From the NCBI GenBank assembly GCA_022702705.1, contig CM040429.1, forward strand, positions 9,202,034-9,266,033: 64,000 bases of DNA. Direction: 5' to 3'. The notes beneath the pieces are model-generated. The model did not search any database. It saw nothing but the letters and a program-made list of their open reading frames with translations, and was not told the origin of the DNA. Each line of letters opens with the position of its first letter. Within the stretch, counting starts at the first letter, position 1. The position numbers were made by a program, and so were the translations under genes. This document shows positions 1-11,703 of this stretch, one piece after another. The stretch is from Papilionanthe hookeriana x Papilionanthe teres. Lineage: Eukaryota > Streptophyta > Magnoliopsida > Asparagales > Orchidaceae.

Positions 1-660
1 TGTTTTGTGCAGGTCGAATCCTTTTCATTTTTCCCGATGTAATTTTTTGAGTTCATAGAGAATTCTGTAGAAGAAATAAGATAAAAGCACGAGTTTCGAA
101 GTTTTTGGCGCGGGAACCACATGACGGGGGACCAGGAGAAGCAGCTCGTGTCATCTTAATTCCACATTTGATACTAATGTATAGATTTTGGATCAGGTAT
201 GTATAAGTGGATTTTGATGGCCTTTTTTGCTTTTCTAGGACATGTTCCCGACCCAACGACACCGACCTTTTCTTATTATTTTGATTTGGCTTATCTTTTT
301 TGTTTCTATTGCAAATGTATGATGTGAATGGGTACACATTTCATATAAGATCATGGTCCAAAGGAAAAAAAAAAAACTTGTAATTTTAGTGTTTTTTGTA
401 GAAGCAAACAATAAATTAATGACGAGATAAACTATTATTGGATTCTCGAAGAAGTTATTGAACTATCTTATCCTTGCTCCATTGGATAAAGTGTATTTCT
501 ATTCAACTATGCTTGGTTCGATTGTGTTCGTAATCACAGAAGAAGTTTAAACCAACCATATAATATCGTAGAAGTGAAAGTGAACAAAATATGTGTTAAA
601 TTTGATCATTTCATTCTAGCTTAACAGGCGAGTCAGATTTATTATCTTTGATATCCTCAT
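1..660. other. AT-rich sequence, nothing recognised
   Basis: I see no convincing coding exon, RNA gene or transposon terminus here. Short open frames exist on both strands but have no recognisable motif. It may be the 5' part of the CACTA element that follows. Confidence 0.4.
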
Positions 661-869
661 AGATCAAAAGATAATGTTGACTGAGTTATTATCATATCGA
701 GTAAATTTAGAGCCACCATTGATATTCAAAATAATATTGAACCCGCTCATCAATAAACTAAAATGTCGGATTTATATTTTCTACTTGATCCTATCCATGA
801 AAAGCTCAATCTATAGGATGTTAGTGGCGAACACAAACAAACAACTCTTGGTGATGAGCACAACATTAT

Positions 870-2370
870 TTGTCAAAGAAGAACATTATGAGAGGACGCT
901 CACTTTCTTCCCCCACGACCACCCCCACCCCCAACTCGATCCCGATCTTGACCCCCAACACCACCCCCATTACCCCGACCCCCACCCCATTCCCCACTCC
1001 CCATCACCCTGATCCCTTTCCCCACTCTTACCTCCACTGCAACTGCAGCGAGGATGAGTTTAGTAGAGGCCCATGCTACATCTACCGAGCATGAGTCGAC
1101 AAACAACAACAACGTATTGAGTCTGTCGGGAACATGTTACTTTTTTTAAGATATTGATAGTAATCCTTTTATTATTATACTTGAATGCAAAACTAACCAT
1201 TTATTGTTTTCAGGTTTTACCCCTCAACATAGTTTATTCAAGCCATTAGGGATACATCCGGAGCAAGCACAACTCAACGTACTTGTCATGGAAGGAGAAC
1301 CCCATGACAATTTGGGATCTTTGGTTCCAAGAGTTTGTGGTTGATATCTATCACAAAAATCTAAAGATGTGTTTATATATTTTTCAATCTAATATAATTC
1401 ATGTAATTATGCAGAATAAGTTCTCCAAGGTCTTTGAGCGCAAAGGCAATGACTACCTAAGGGACATGTTCGGCGATATTCAGAAATTGTGGCAGCATCT
1501 TTTATAGCTCGGAGAGGATGTTTTTGCCTTGCTGTTCAGAGCTTGGGATTCTCCAGAGTACCAAAAGAAGAGGAAGCAGGTGAAGCAGAACTGACGCTCA
1601 AGCTGCAAAGGTATGGGAGCCTCCAAGCACACTTGTGGGGCGCTTCTACACACAGAATGCTAGAGGAGGCTAGTAAGGCTTTATTTCTGCTTAAAATTTT
1701 ACTATAAATCATATATATATTCTAAATATTTCATTATATTAACAAACTGTGAAGAAGAGACTAGAGCCTTCTGCTGCTTATGTGCACTAGCGCACCCATG
1801 AGAGGCAGTCAGTCCAGTCGTGGATCGACGACAGATCTCGTGCTACCCAGGTAATTCACGAGCTAAACTAATTTGATGTTTATCCACACTAGTTTTAGTT
1901 GTACGTAACTACTTTTTTTGCAGAATATATTCTAGCAGCTAAAGGAGAGCCAATCCCAGACATCGAGCGATATTACGATCCGAGATCGTGATCCATCTGA
2001 GTTATATTTGTGGATGGAGGCTGCCTGAGGGAAGAAGAAAGGTCGAGTCTGCTGGCTCGAGTCTCGCGCATTCGCCTACAACGCTCAACCCTCGACCAAT
2101 GCATATGCAGTTCTACTTTCACAACATTGGAAAAGGAGGTCTCCAGGCGTGTTGTCGCATTTGCTACTGAGATAGACGCACACTTAGATCAAATTTGGTT
2201 CGAGTTGGAGGCCAATTTGGAGGCCAAGTTGAAGGCTAAGTTAGAAGCATTCCGGCAGCGGGCGAAGCAGCAGAGGAAGCCACCATTAGAGAAGGAGGAG
2301 GAGGATGTTGATGAAAAGACAAAGGAGGATTGGCGGAGATTTTTTTTAATTTATTTTATACGATGAACAT
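870..2370 (+). pseudogene. Decayed En/Spm (CACTA)-associated protein, plant Transposase_24-like
   Basis: Broken plus-strand coding pieces follow the order of the plant transposase family often annotated Ptta/En/Spm (Transposase_24). A proline-rich N-terminal stretch lies at 900-1030. A basic SPEYQKKRKQVKQN block near 1551-1592 is followed by an in-frame stop, then by STHRMLEEA (about 1647-1673, another frame). A WIDDRSRATQ-like segment lies near 1820-1850. After a probable intron ending at the AG of 1921-1922 comes an acidic C-terminal tail (EIDAHLDQIWFELEANLEAK, about 2172-2231) with coiled-coil character. Stops and frame changes show it is dead. This protein class accompanies CACTA transposons, and the CACTA-like subterminal repeats just downstream support that. 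The family call rests on remembered motifs, not a search. Confidence 0.5.
905..1025. repeat. C-rich, strand-asymmetric low-complexity tract
   Basis: The plus strand is dominated by CCCCCAC/CCCCGAC-type runs with almost no G. In the broken transposase frame it reads as proline/threonine-rich sequence. Confidence 0.8.
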
Positions 2371-2589
2371 TTGAACAAAATACTTTCTTATTGAACAGTG
2401 ATGTAGATATGCTAAATTAAGTGCAGTTAGTTTATTTAAATGTCCAATTAGATTATTTATTATTCGAATGCAATTCTAGTCTATAAAATGGTTGGATTGG
2501 TTTTGTGTTGTGATTGCAGATGTGAAGATCTTAAATACCAAAGAGAGAAATTTTTTTTTCGATGTTACAGGTTTTTATCTGTTTATCAT

Positions 2590-3083
2590 TGATTTTGTGA
2601 CGATTACTCCATTAATCGTCCCTATAACCGACGGCATAAACTGTTGATTATATTAGCATCATATTACCGACATGCATTCGACGGATATTACTTTGATAAC
2701 AACCAACGACTAACTGATGGCCCCCTCGTCGGTTAAAATACGATGCACCCTCTGACATATACCCGAAGGATCACTTTTGTCATAAAAACGGCGGCTCCGA
2801 CACTTGTCCAATGGTTAATTGGTCGCTAATTTCCGATGATTAGTTTGTCAGTTATCAAAAACTAACAACAACTGAGTGTTCTTCCGTGCTTTTTGAGTTA
2901 TTCAAAAGCAACGATCAACGTGTGCCGGAAAAATGCCGATTAAATAATGCAGCAAGAAGTTGATAACTCATCGGAAATCTAATAGAGTTGATAACTCATC
3001 AGAAATCTAATAAGCGGAAGTCAATTCGTTTATAACCGACGGACTAGGACAGTCAGAAATGGACAACATTTCTATAGTATTTA
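2590..3083 (+). mobile_element. CACTA subterminal repeat region and degenerate 3' terminus
   Basis: Multiple short motifs of the CCGACGG / TCGTCGGTT / TCCGATGA type occur on both strands across about 450 bp, as in subterminal repeats of plant CACTA elements. The block ends near 3069-3083 with ATTTCTATAGTAT, a plausible mutated form of a CACTA right terminus (...TAGTG). It sits directly downstream of the Transposase_24-like remnant. The matching left terminus was not found and may lie outside the window. Confidence 0.5.
2958..3013. repeat. 28-bp tandem duplication
   Basis: Two nearly identical 28-bp units (2958-2985 and 2986-3013) beginning AGTTGATAACTCATC lie inside the CACTA subterminal region. 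Confidence 0.9.
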
Positions 3084-3296
3084 TTTAAAATTTTCAGAAA
3101 ACGAAAAAAAAGACAGAAAACATAAATCACAAATAAAATTTTGAGAGCAATATTTTGCGCCTTGCTTTTCTCATTTTCTTAAACTTTAATTAACTTCTTA
3201 GGTTATTATAATTACAATTTTCTTCTGCTCTGGGTATAATATGGTAGTTAATTTTATAAAATCAATAAACAAATACTTTAGTATTACAAGCTAGAA

Positions 3297-6086
3297 TTAA
3301 TTTGTTTGACCTGTAACTTGTAAGCTAGAAATATAATTTCTTTGTAAACCATTTCTAAACCACTGCACCGAAGCCTTTGGTATTCTTGTAAGATTATTGT
3401 TGTAGTCTACATAATACAGTCCAAATCTAACAGTGTAGCCTGAGTTCCACTCCCAGTTATCCAGTAATGACCAGACGAAGTAACCTCGTACATCACAGCC
3501 ATCATCCCTGCATGTTATATTCTTTTTTTTTAAATGAAATGATTTATCTAAAATATTTTCTTAGCTACAATATAAATAATCAACAGTACTAATTTATATG
3601 TGAAAAATGTTTATATATAACATATTATAATATGGTAGATATATATGTAACATATTATAATATGCTAGATATATATATATTTATAAATATGGAGTCTTAT
3701 AAACTTTCAGAGCTAACCTTATTGCAGCACTTAGATTTGAAAGATATTGCTCATGGTAACTTATTCTTCTATCATCCTTCAACGCCTTTTCTAAGCTCAT
3801 AAATGGACTGTTTATTTCGTCCACCCCTGCACCAATAAATATTTTCCATAAATTTTGTGTCTAATATATCATCCCAAAAATGTAAATTTTTAACTTTCTA
3901 CCATTTTCTGTAATGAAAATTGTTGTATTCTTGTAATTTTCCTTGATATAATTCATCAACTTGCGGATACCCCAAGGGACTATATACAACCAACTTGATG
4001 CAGCCTGATATAATACACAGAAAAAATCTAATTAATGTTAATTAAGTTAGCGAAAACTTAATCTAGCTTTCGAGGCAAGGTACTTACTCTTTCACCTATG
4101 GCCTCTCCATGCCTGGATGCTGTTGAGAAGATAATACTTAGCAAGAAATTAAAAAAACAGAAAAAAATAAATAAAATAAAACTATTTTTTTTATTATAAT
4201 CTTACATGTTTTTATCACACCAGCATCAGCAGTAGCATCTTTCAGTAAAAATTTTCTTATTCTACTACGATCATTGTGAACATACGAAGATGTATAATGA
4301 TTTATGCCTATAAAATCTAAGCTACCAGTTAGTAAAGTGGACATTTCGGCTGTAAATTTAGGTAATCTGTTGCCAACAAGTTTCTGCATTGAGTAAGGAT
4401 AGCGCCCATATATTAAGGGATCTAAGAACCTGCAACAATTATTGTAATTATTTTTCTCAGCAGATAAAGGTATTATCTTAAGTAGTTTCTTTCATATTAA
4501 AATGCAGAATTTACCATCCTAATTCAAAGTCCATTGCCCTGCGAGCAGCTTCAATGTCTTCATCAGCCTCAGATATTGGCTCATACCATCTCGAATCAAG
4601 AGCAATTCCCACAACTCCACCCTGCTTCTCCTGCAAAATTTTGCAAATAATTCCATCGTTCTCTGTTTGATTAACAGTTAAAGATTTTCTATTTTGCATT
4701 AATAATAATATTTTTCGTTCAACACAATCTTAGTCAAAAAAGGAAAAAAGCTCAAATTTTAATCAAATAAACAAGGAAAGAAAGGGGAATATTTCCTTTC
4801 CTTTTTCAGTTGAAAAAGATCCTTCATCTCTGGTTAAAGGAATCTTGGAGCGAATATATACCTTAAAATGAAGCTTGTAAGCATGATAAGCAGCGGCATG
4901 AGATAAAAGGATATTGTGAGCAACAACATAAGGTTCAGTTAATGAATCTCCCTTTCTGCACATAAAGTGGTGTAACAGAGAACATCTCCCTGGAGCTTGT
5001 ATGCCCAGGTCATAACCTTGAATTGAGAATCCATGAGGTTCATTAAAGGTGATCCAGTGCTTTACTCTATCACCAAAAGCTTTGAAGCAGGTGTATGCAT
5101 AATTCTCATAGTCTTCTCTGCATCATAATTGCATCGTCGTGATGCTTTTCATGAGCTTTAATTGTTTATACTTTGTTAATGTGCCAAATTTGTAACTTTT
5201 GTTTGTTTATTATACATTATCTGAGCGTTTAACCAGCCGTGATATTTGTTTTCCAGAGCTTGTGGAAGATCCCAATGATAGAGAGTTGCAAATGGTAGTA
5301 TTCCTGTAGAAAGGAGAGATTTTTCTTGTGATCTTACAGGTTGCAAGAACTGCAGAGATATTAAAAGGAAAAAAGTGTATCATCGTTTCCTTATATTTTT
5401 AATGGAGAGACAGAGATGACCAATATTAATTAGAAGAAAAGTGTTAAATAATATGGTTGATCACTTTTTCAACTAATGTGTCATGTATATATATATATAT
5501 ATATATTATCTTCTAATTTCCATTATCTCTGTCTTTTAATAATGACAAAAGAAATATATTAGGATATGATTTGCTATGAGACCTTTTTCAAGTAAAGCAT
5601 CTATTAGGCTGTTGTAATATGCCACTCCTTCTGGATTGATATCTCCGGTTCCATCTGTCATGGTGAACATATCAGGTCCACACACACAGATATATATATA
5701 TATTTATACATGTGCGCATGCACACGCGCGCGCACACACACACATACATACATATATATACACACACATACATACGTACGTACGTACATACATACATAAA
5801 ATATAAAAAATAATTAAAAATATAACTGGGTTAACTCCGATGACATAGTAAATATAAAATATAAAAAATAATTAAAAAAATTATTTAAATATTATAATAA
5901 TAGTATAAAAATAAAAATATAAAATAAATAGATAAATAAAATGTTTTTCGACGCCCCTATACAAAGGCCATCAAACTCTCTTTCATACAGCGGCTAGCCC
6001 TCTTGGAATTTACTTCTTTTTTTATTTCATAAAAAAATGGCCATACCTCTATAAATCTTCCTATAAGCTTACATGATGTCAGTGTT

Positions 6087-6135
<49 letters not shown>

Positions 6136-6154
6136 TCTCCACTAGCCCGTCCCA

Positions 6155-6193
<39 letters not shown>

Positions 6194-7105
6194 AAGAGGC
6201 TAGATAGTTAATATAATAAAATAATGGGATTTGGGAGAACTAATTTTAGAATGATACGAAGACCAAAATATAAAATAATATTCACAGTTTTCAAATGAGC
6301 CGGTTCTCCAATAATCGATTCAGTTGACTGTTTGACCAGTTCCCGACCAACCACATGTTCAAGAACCACTGAAACCGGCTAATCCAATTCGATTTTTTAA
6401 ACCTCGTGTGATATATATGTGTATGTATATATATGGTATAATATAAATACATTATTACTTGGGAAAATCCGTGACCAAGAGATGGAGAATCTGTATGCAT
6501 CCATTCCCATATTCTTCATCAAGTCCACATCAGTCTGCAAGTTTATGCTGTTAGAGCCTTCAATTAATTGTGATTAGGATTCACGGGATAAAAACTTCAT
6601 GCAGCAAATATCAAATATATCATACCTTTGATGAGAAATGAACGAAAGCTATAGTTAAACTGTTAAAGAAACAAATATTGCCTTACTTGCCTTAAATCTG
6701 TGGTACTGATCAACTGCAGTTTTTGCGTTGCTGAAGTCTAAAATCCTTCCTGTTTTTACACAAATGTTCGTTTCTACTTTAATTCTGCTAACCAATTTCT
6801 CTTCAAATTTAAAGGTGAATTTCTTACCTGGTCTTCTGGTAAGGGTATCCCAGATGCTGTCTCCCTTGTTCCCCTCATTCACAGCTCCTTCAAACTAAAA
6901 CCAGAAGCAGAGCTTCTTCTAAGAAAGATCAAATGAAAAATAAAAAAGAAAAAAACAGACGAATATATGTATATAGCAGCATTCCTACCTGAAATGCTGA
7001 TGAAGCCGTCCCAAAGGTAAAACCATCAGGAAAATCAGCCCTTGAGAGAGCAGCAGCGCTGTCTAAGAGGCCAATAAGAAGGCAGAGCACCCAAGTTAGG
7101 TTCAT
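3297..7105 (-). CDS. Beta-glucosidase, glycoside hydrolase family 1 (complete, 13 exons)
   Basis: A retaining GH1 beta-glucosidase that would release glucose from beta-glucosides in the secretory pathway, vacuole or apoplast. Exons (minus strand): 7105-6989, 6894-6828, 6749-6691, 6534-6459, 5654-5583, 5303-5216, 5117-4862, 4630-4515, 4429-4206, 4119-4088, 4004-3902, 3826-3718, 3507-3297. They sum to 1530 nt, 509 residues plus TAA, with no internal stop. Exon sizes 67, 59, 76, 88, 256, 116 and 32 match the usual plant GH1 gene pattern. Residues 1-19 are a signal peptide (MNLTWVLCLLIG...). The acid/base Glu is E186 in TFNEP and the nucleophile is E402 in ITENG; FTFGTASSAFQFEGA and the C-terminal LLDNWEW motif are present. 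There is no KDEL-type retention signal. Intron 3 uses a GC donor; intron 5 has a weak donor (GTCTCA). Intron 4 (804 bp) is microsatellite-rich. The subclade is uncertain, perhaps BGLU40/42-like. The natural aglycone cannot be told from sequence. Confidence 0.95.
5485..5507. repeat. (AT)n microsatellite in beta-glucosidase intron 5
   Basis: A run of TA dinucleotides lies in the intron between exons 5 and 6. Confidence 0.85.
5676..5799. repeat. Compound CA/TA/CG/CATA/CGTA microsatellite
   Basis: Alternating purine-pyrimidine tracts (CACACA, TATATA, CGCGCG, CATACATA, CGTACGTA) run almost without break in beta-glucosidase intron 4. Such sequence can adopt Z-DNA or cruciform structures; that is inference. 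Confidence 0.9.
6089..6193. repeat. (CT)n-(CT)n-(AT)n microsatellite block
   Basis: Two CT runs (about 6089-6140 and 6156-6178) separated by a short unique stretch are followed by an AT run, in beta-glucosidase intron 4. On the transcribed minus strand they read as GA repeats. Confidence 0.9.
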
Positions 7106-7141
7106 GGCTGCCTCCTTTCAACTCTTTTGAATCTACCATTT

Positions 7142-7151
7142 GCTTATATAA
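7142..7151 (-). promoter_or_regulatory. Probable TATA box of the beta-glucosidase gene
   Basis: On the minus strand the sequence reads TTTATATAAG about 37-46 nt upstream of the ATG at 7105. With a normal TATA-to-start distance the 5' UTR would be only some 10-15 nt. An out-of-frame ATG lies just downstream of the TATA motif. No other core promoter was evident nearby. Confidence 0.5.
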
Positions 7152-7842
7152 AGGTGTCATTGTTTCGCTTCTGTTTTAAGTTTGTATATAATCCAGATTG
7201 AAAGGGAGTTGTGATCGAGCAGTTTAAGTATCTTTAATGAAAGCACCTCTGTAAATATTCTACAAAATTTATCTGCTAATTGCATCGCTTAATTTCAGTA
7301 TGCATCCAAATTCTGACTCTGATTGATGCTGATGTGCGCTGCTGAATAATGATAAATGACGCTGTTTGCAACAGATGGATATATAGTATACTTTTTCAAT
7401 TGGCTGACTTTCCGGCATGAAACTCTCTTTTTTTCTGATTTTCTTATTTGAATAGATTCCTATGAAGGATTTCTAGCATTCTTATGCGTATGAAAGACAA
7501 TAAAGCGTTGAGTGTGGGAGACTGCTGTGGCCGCATGCTAGTTTGGTTCTTTCACGCCAAGTTATGTTTTGTTGAACTAACTGAGGTTTAGAAAATTGGA
7601 TCGGACCGGCTGGTTCACGGCTGAAGCAGTGGCTGGTCTGATCCTAAACACATAATTGATCTTTTCCATCGTTGAGATATCATTCTAAAATTAGTTACAA
7701 CTCATGGCCAACAGTCACATTTCCTATTCAAAAGATAACTTGATCAGTTACAACTCATGTCCACTAGTCCTTTTACCTATTTTAAAAAAAAAGCTTATCC
7801 TGATCCAAATCCCATTAATTTATTAAATATCTGGCCGTTTTC

Positions 7843-7846
<4 letters not shown>
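7152..7846. other. Beta-glucosidase upstream region
   Basis: Intergenic sequence upstream of the minus-strand gene. It contains a short GGACCGGCTGGTT-type GC patch near 7603-7615, similar in flavour to the CCGGTT/AACCGG patches at about 6299-6380 in intron 4. I see no gene and cannot assign regulatory sites beyond the TATA box. Confidence 0.4.
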
Positions 7847-7891
<45 letters not shown>

Positions 7892-7898
7892 TATATAG
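7847..7898. repeat. (AT)n microsatellite next to the LINE 3' end
   Basis: A long TA dinucleotide run directly abuts the 3' side of the minus-strand LINE. Confidence 0.9.
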
Positions 7899-7914
7899 CT
7901 TTTTGGGGAAGTCG

Positions 7915-8517
7915 TAGGTAATTTTATTTTATTGATTCAAAACGAATTGGATACAACTTAATGTGGGTGACAACCTGTTAAAGAAAACAAAAATACACAT
8001 CCCCAAGATTTACTTAAAGTACAAGTTTACCCAAAAATAACTCCAAAATATAAGTATACTCAAAAAGTGTCTGCAAACAAGACAAAAGAGCCAATCCTAA
8101 TAGTAGAAGAGGAAAGAAAACCCACCAGCCTGGATTGAAGCAGCCACCTCCACTGACAAACACCTAGTTCTCGAGTCACCCTTCAACAAGAGCTCCAAAA
8201 ATACACACCCAAAATGCACTGCAAACAAAAATCCCAAAGTAGCCGCATACACAAAAAGTAGGATTATCTATATACTTCAGCACGGTAATTCATATTAACA
8301 GCCACCCAACTATAATAGTAGTATAAGTAATATTAGCTCAAACCAGAAACCTTTAAAGCCCCCATTATGCCCACATATTCTGTTTTAGCATTTTTTAATG
8401 TATTTGTATCTGTGTGCATAGAAAACCATATCAAGTATACCCAAAGAAAAAAAATAACCAAAAGCCCCTATATAATAACCTTTCTATATCTCAAGTATGG
8501 CAAGTTGAGTTTATCCC
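7915..8517 (-). mobile_element. LINE 3' untranslated region
   Basis: On the minus strand this follows the stop codon of the RNase H frame (about 8518) and carries no coding signal. It ends with an AATAAAATAAAATTACC-like tail beside the (AT)n tract. The exact 3' end and a target duplication were not resolved. Confidence 0.45.
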
Positions 8518-11500
8518 TCTTGTATTAAACATTTTAAATGGGGAGGAGGAACCACATCAATCTCATAATTAACAAGGGAGGCACCTATTTTTGCAAGCCA
8601 ATAAGCAGGGCTACTACCAAATAACTTCCAGTTTGACAACACATGGAAAGACATGTTTAAAACATAAAATTAAATACCAAGGGGCCTTTCCTTCCTTTCA
8701 ACATTTCTATCAACTCCAAAGTGTCAATTTCCACATGTAGCACATTCTAATTGAAAATCACCACCAATGCACAGCCATCCATACAGTCAAAGCCTCGGCT
8801 TCCAAAGCATTGACATTCCAATTGAAAATTAGCACCAATTTTGTAGCCATCCATACAACCAAAACCTCAGCTTCCAAAGCATTGTTAGCATAGCAAGGAG
8901 ACATAAAATAACACACACAATTACATGTATGATCCATAAAGACCCAACCAGCCCCAGCACGAGCATGTGTCCAGTTACTATCAGAATTTAACTTACTCCA
9001 TGGTGAGCATAACCTTTTCCAAAAGACCTACTAGATTCCACCAGCAGCCTCTCTGTGAGAGGTCTCACCAACAGCCGTGTAGAAATTATCCATCCCTTCA
9101 AAAAGTTGGTATTAAAATTACAAAAAACATTCAATTTTATGTATATAAGATATAATATTTTCCACCACTTTGTCATCTTTCACAACCAGGTTTTCAGGTT
9201 TAAAATAGTTGCGAACCAACCATAAGTACAACATGAAAATATAGGGAAGTAATTTGGTAATATGATAAGTGTGACTAGAGATATGCCAAGTATCAAAACA
9301 CTGATCAAGGCAATTCCAACCCTAATCTGGGATAGAAATACCATAAAGTGAACCAACAGTGTTCCAAATTTTTAAAGTATAGCTGCATTGAAACAATAGA
9401 TGGTGAACATTTTCCTCCTCCCTCTTAAAACATACATAATGAGAAGGAAGATGTAGACCTTTCAATTTCAAAATATCATGAGTAGGCATTAGTTTGTGAT
9501 AACTTCTCCATAAAAAAGGACAGGGATGGTGTGAACCATTTATTGCATATGGGGTTTACCTCATTCCACAGTCTCTCAATTATGTTATCTTGTGTAGATT
9601 GCTTTGATGATAGAGAAAGAGGTGGGTAATTTAGGGACTAAGACATCATATTTATCTTTATCAATTAGAATCTTGGAGATCTCACAATCCAACTCATGCC
9701 CCACAAGCTCAATGAGTCTCTCCCCATTCCAGTTATCCCCACTCCATTAATCAGTCGCCCTCACATCCCTACTTCCCGCATTGAACCAGCCTAAGAGATC
9801 CTTCATGAACATCATTAATAAATTCATCCCAACGTATTTGATCGCTAGGTCAGCCATAAATAATCCCATATAATTATATATCCACCTTTTAATAGAAAGG
9901 CACATCTATTTTCCAAAGTAAAGCAAGCATTTATCTACATTGAACATCATTATAGAAACCTCTTGAAAATTCAAGAGAGTTGTATAGACTCTCTTAATAG
10001 AGTTTTGCCAGCATTTTTAAAGACGATCACATAATCAGCATATTCTAGATGACTGATAATCAATTTAGCCTTGTGATAGTATTAAGTAGTTGGATATTAT
10101 TCATTTAAGTTAACCAATCTCAAAAAATAATCAAAGGAAAGAATAAAAATAGTGGGCGAAAAGAGGTTATCCCTCTTTTATACCTCTACTAGAGGGAAGA
10201 AACCATGTATTTTACAGTTAAGAAGCACACTATAATGATTGCAACTTATCCACCTTCTAATGAGAATACAAAATCAGTATTGAAGACTCTGCCCTGAAGC
10301 ATATCCATGATGAAATCCCAACTGATGGAGTCAAAAGCCTTCTTTAAGTCCAACTTGATAATAAGATTACCCCCCCCACTCTACATTATTGATCTATCTC
10401 ATTAATCATTTTCTGTGCAAGTAAAATGTTATCATTGATGCCCCTCCCTTTTATGAAAGCAGATTGATTCAAGCTGACTAGAGCAGATAGATGAGGTTGC
10501 AACCTAGCTAGCAGAATTTTACTAATCAGTTTAGATATGACTGTAGTTAAACAAATAGACATGTAATGATCCCAACAAGCTTTTCCCTTGTTTTATAACA
10601 CAAGAAAGATAGTGGAAGTAGAGAAATAGTTGCACATGTATTCCCCACCAAATAAAAATCCTTTGGATAGCATTAATTACCTCACATTTGATAATCCCCC
10701 ATCAAGATTTATAGAAATCTGCAATAAAGCTATTAGGCCCTGCAACCTTGTTTATGTCAATATCACATAAGGCTTCTCAAATTTCAAATTCATTGGGCAC
10801 ATTAGCGAGTTGCAAATTATGAGTGTATTCCTTATGATCTTGCACCAAACTCAAATTTATTGCTCTATTATTTCAAGTCTTACTCAATAATTTCTCGAAG
10901 TACTTGACCCCACTATTATATATGTCATTTTGATCTGTCAGCCAGCAACCTTCCTCATTTTTTATTCTCAGAATTGTGTTCAGTCTCCTCTTATTTTTGA
11001 CACAAGCATGGAAATATTTTGTTTTTTTATCTCCCTCTAGAAATTTCATTTCCCTTGCCTTTTGTTCTAAAAAGTCGTGCTAACACTTTACAGTCTTTAG
11101 AAGTTCCTTATGTGTCACCATCAATTCCTCATTTATCTTCTCATTACATACATCCACCTCCTCTAGTCTCTTAACATCATCCTCGGCTTTACTAACTCTC
11201 TTGTTTAAGTCCCCAAATACCTCGCAATTCCATTTTCTTAGGGCTTTAGTAACATTTTTATGTAGCTTCCACAAAAATGAACCAAGCATTACCACCATTT
11301 TTATAGACCCAGTTTCTCTTGACACATTCTACAAAATACTCATGATTTGTCCATGTATTTAAAATCTAAAAGGAGAGATAACAGGTTTATCAATTAAGGA
11401 AATACTGGTCAAGAGTGGTCTATGATCAGAGCTTGAGCTAGCCAAATGATAATCATTAGTGAGATGATAGCTATTCAGTCACTGTTGATTAGTCAGATTT

Positions 11501-11703
11501 GATCCAATCTTTCAAATTCTCTACGTCTCTTCCATGTAAAAATAGGCCTCACAATCCCCAACTCAAACAACTGTGCCTCCATAATGGAATCAGAAAACTC
11601 AGAGATCATATATGGATCAACCAGCCTCTCTTCTTGTTTCTTAGAGTTACAGGTTATCATATTGAAATCTCCACCTACAATTCTATTGTCCTCCATAGAG
11701 GAA
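8518..11703 (-). pseudogene. L1-type LINE ORF2, C-terminal part: endonuclease end, reverse transcriptase, RNase H
   Basis: Minus-strand remnant of a plant L1-type non-LTR retrotransposon. In coding order: end of the endonuclease (RIVGGDFNMI, FTWKRRREFERLDQI, about 11700-11490); RT N-terminal region (11325-11080); RT motifs FIKGRGINDNILLAQ (about 10470-10425) and LDLKKAFDSISWDF (about 10360-10315); a catalytic box at 10042-10031 reading YADY instead of YADD; and a C-terminal RNase H (ARAGAGWVFMD near 8960, AYWLAKIGA near 8600). Many stops and frameshifts make it inactive, and loss of the second catalytic Asp would itself be disabling. The N-terminal part of the same element lies at 25198-26225, displaced by the LTR nest. 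The RNase H part carries a 71-bp tandem duplication. Confidence 0.85.
8742..8884. repeat. 71/72-bp tandem duplication inside the LINE RNase H region
   Basis: Copy 1 is 8742-8812 and copy 2 is 8813-8884. Both begin ACATTC(T/C)AATTGAAAAT and end CTTCCAAAGCATTG, with scattered substitutions. The copy 2 side fits the RNase H reading ALEAEVLVVWMA. Confidence 0.85.

Noticed and set aside
900..1112. Gly-rich minus-strand ORF
   Set aside because: Reverse complement of the C-rich tract; no start context or continuation.
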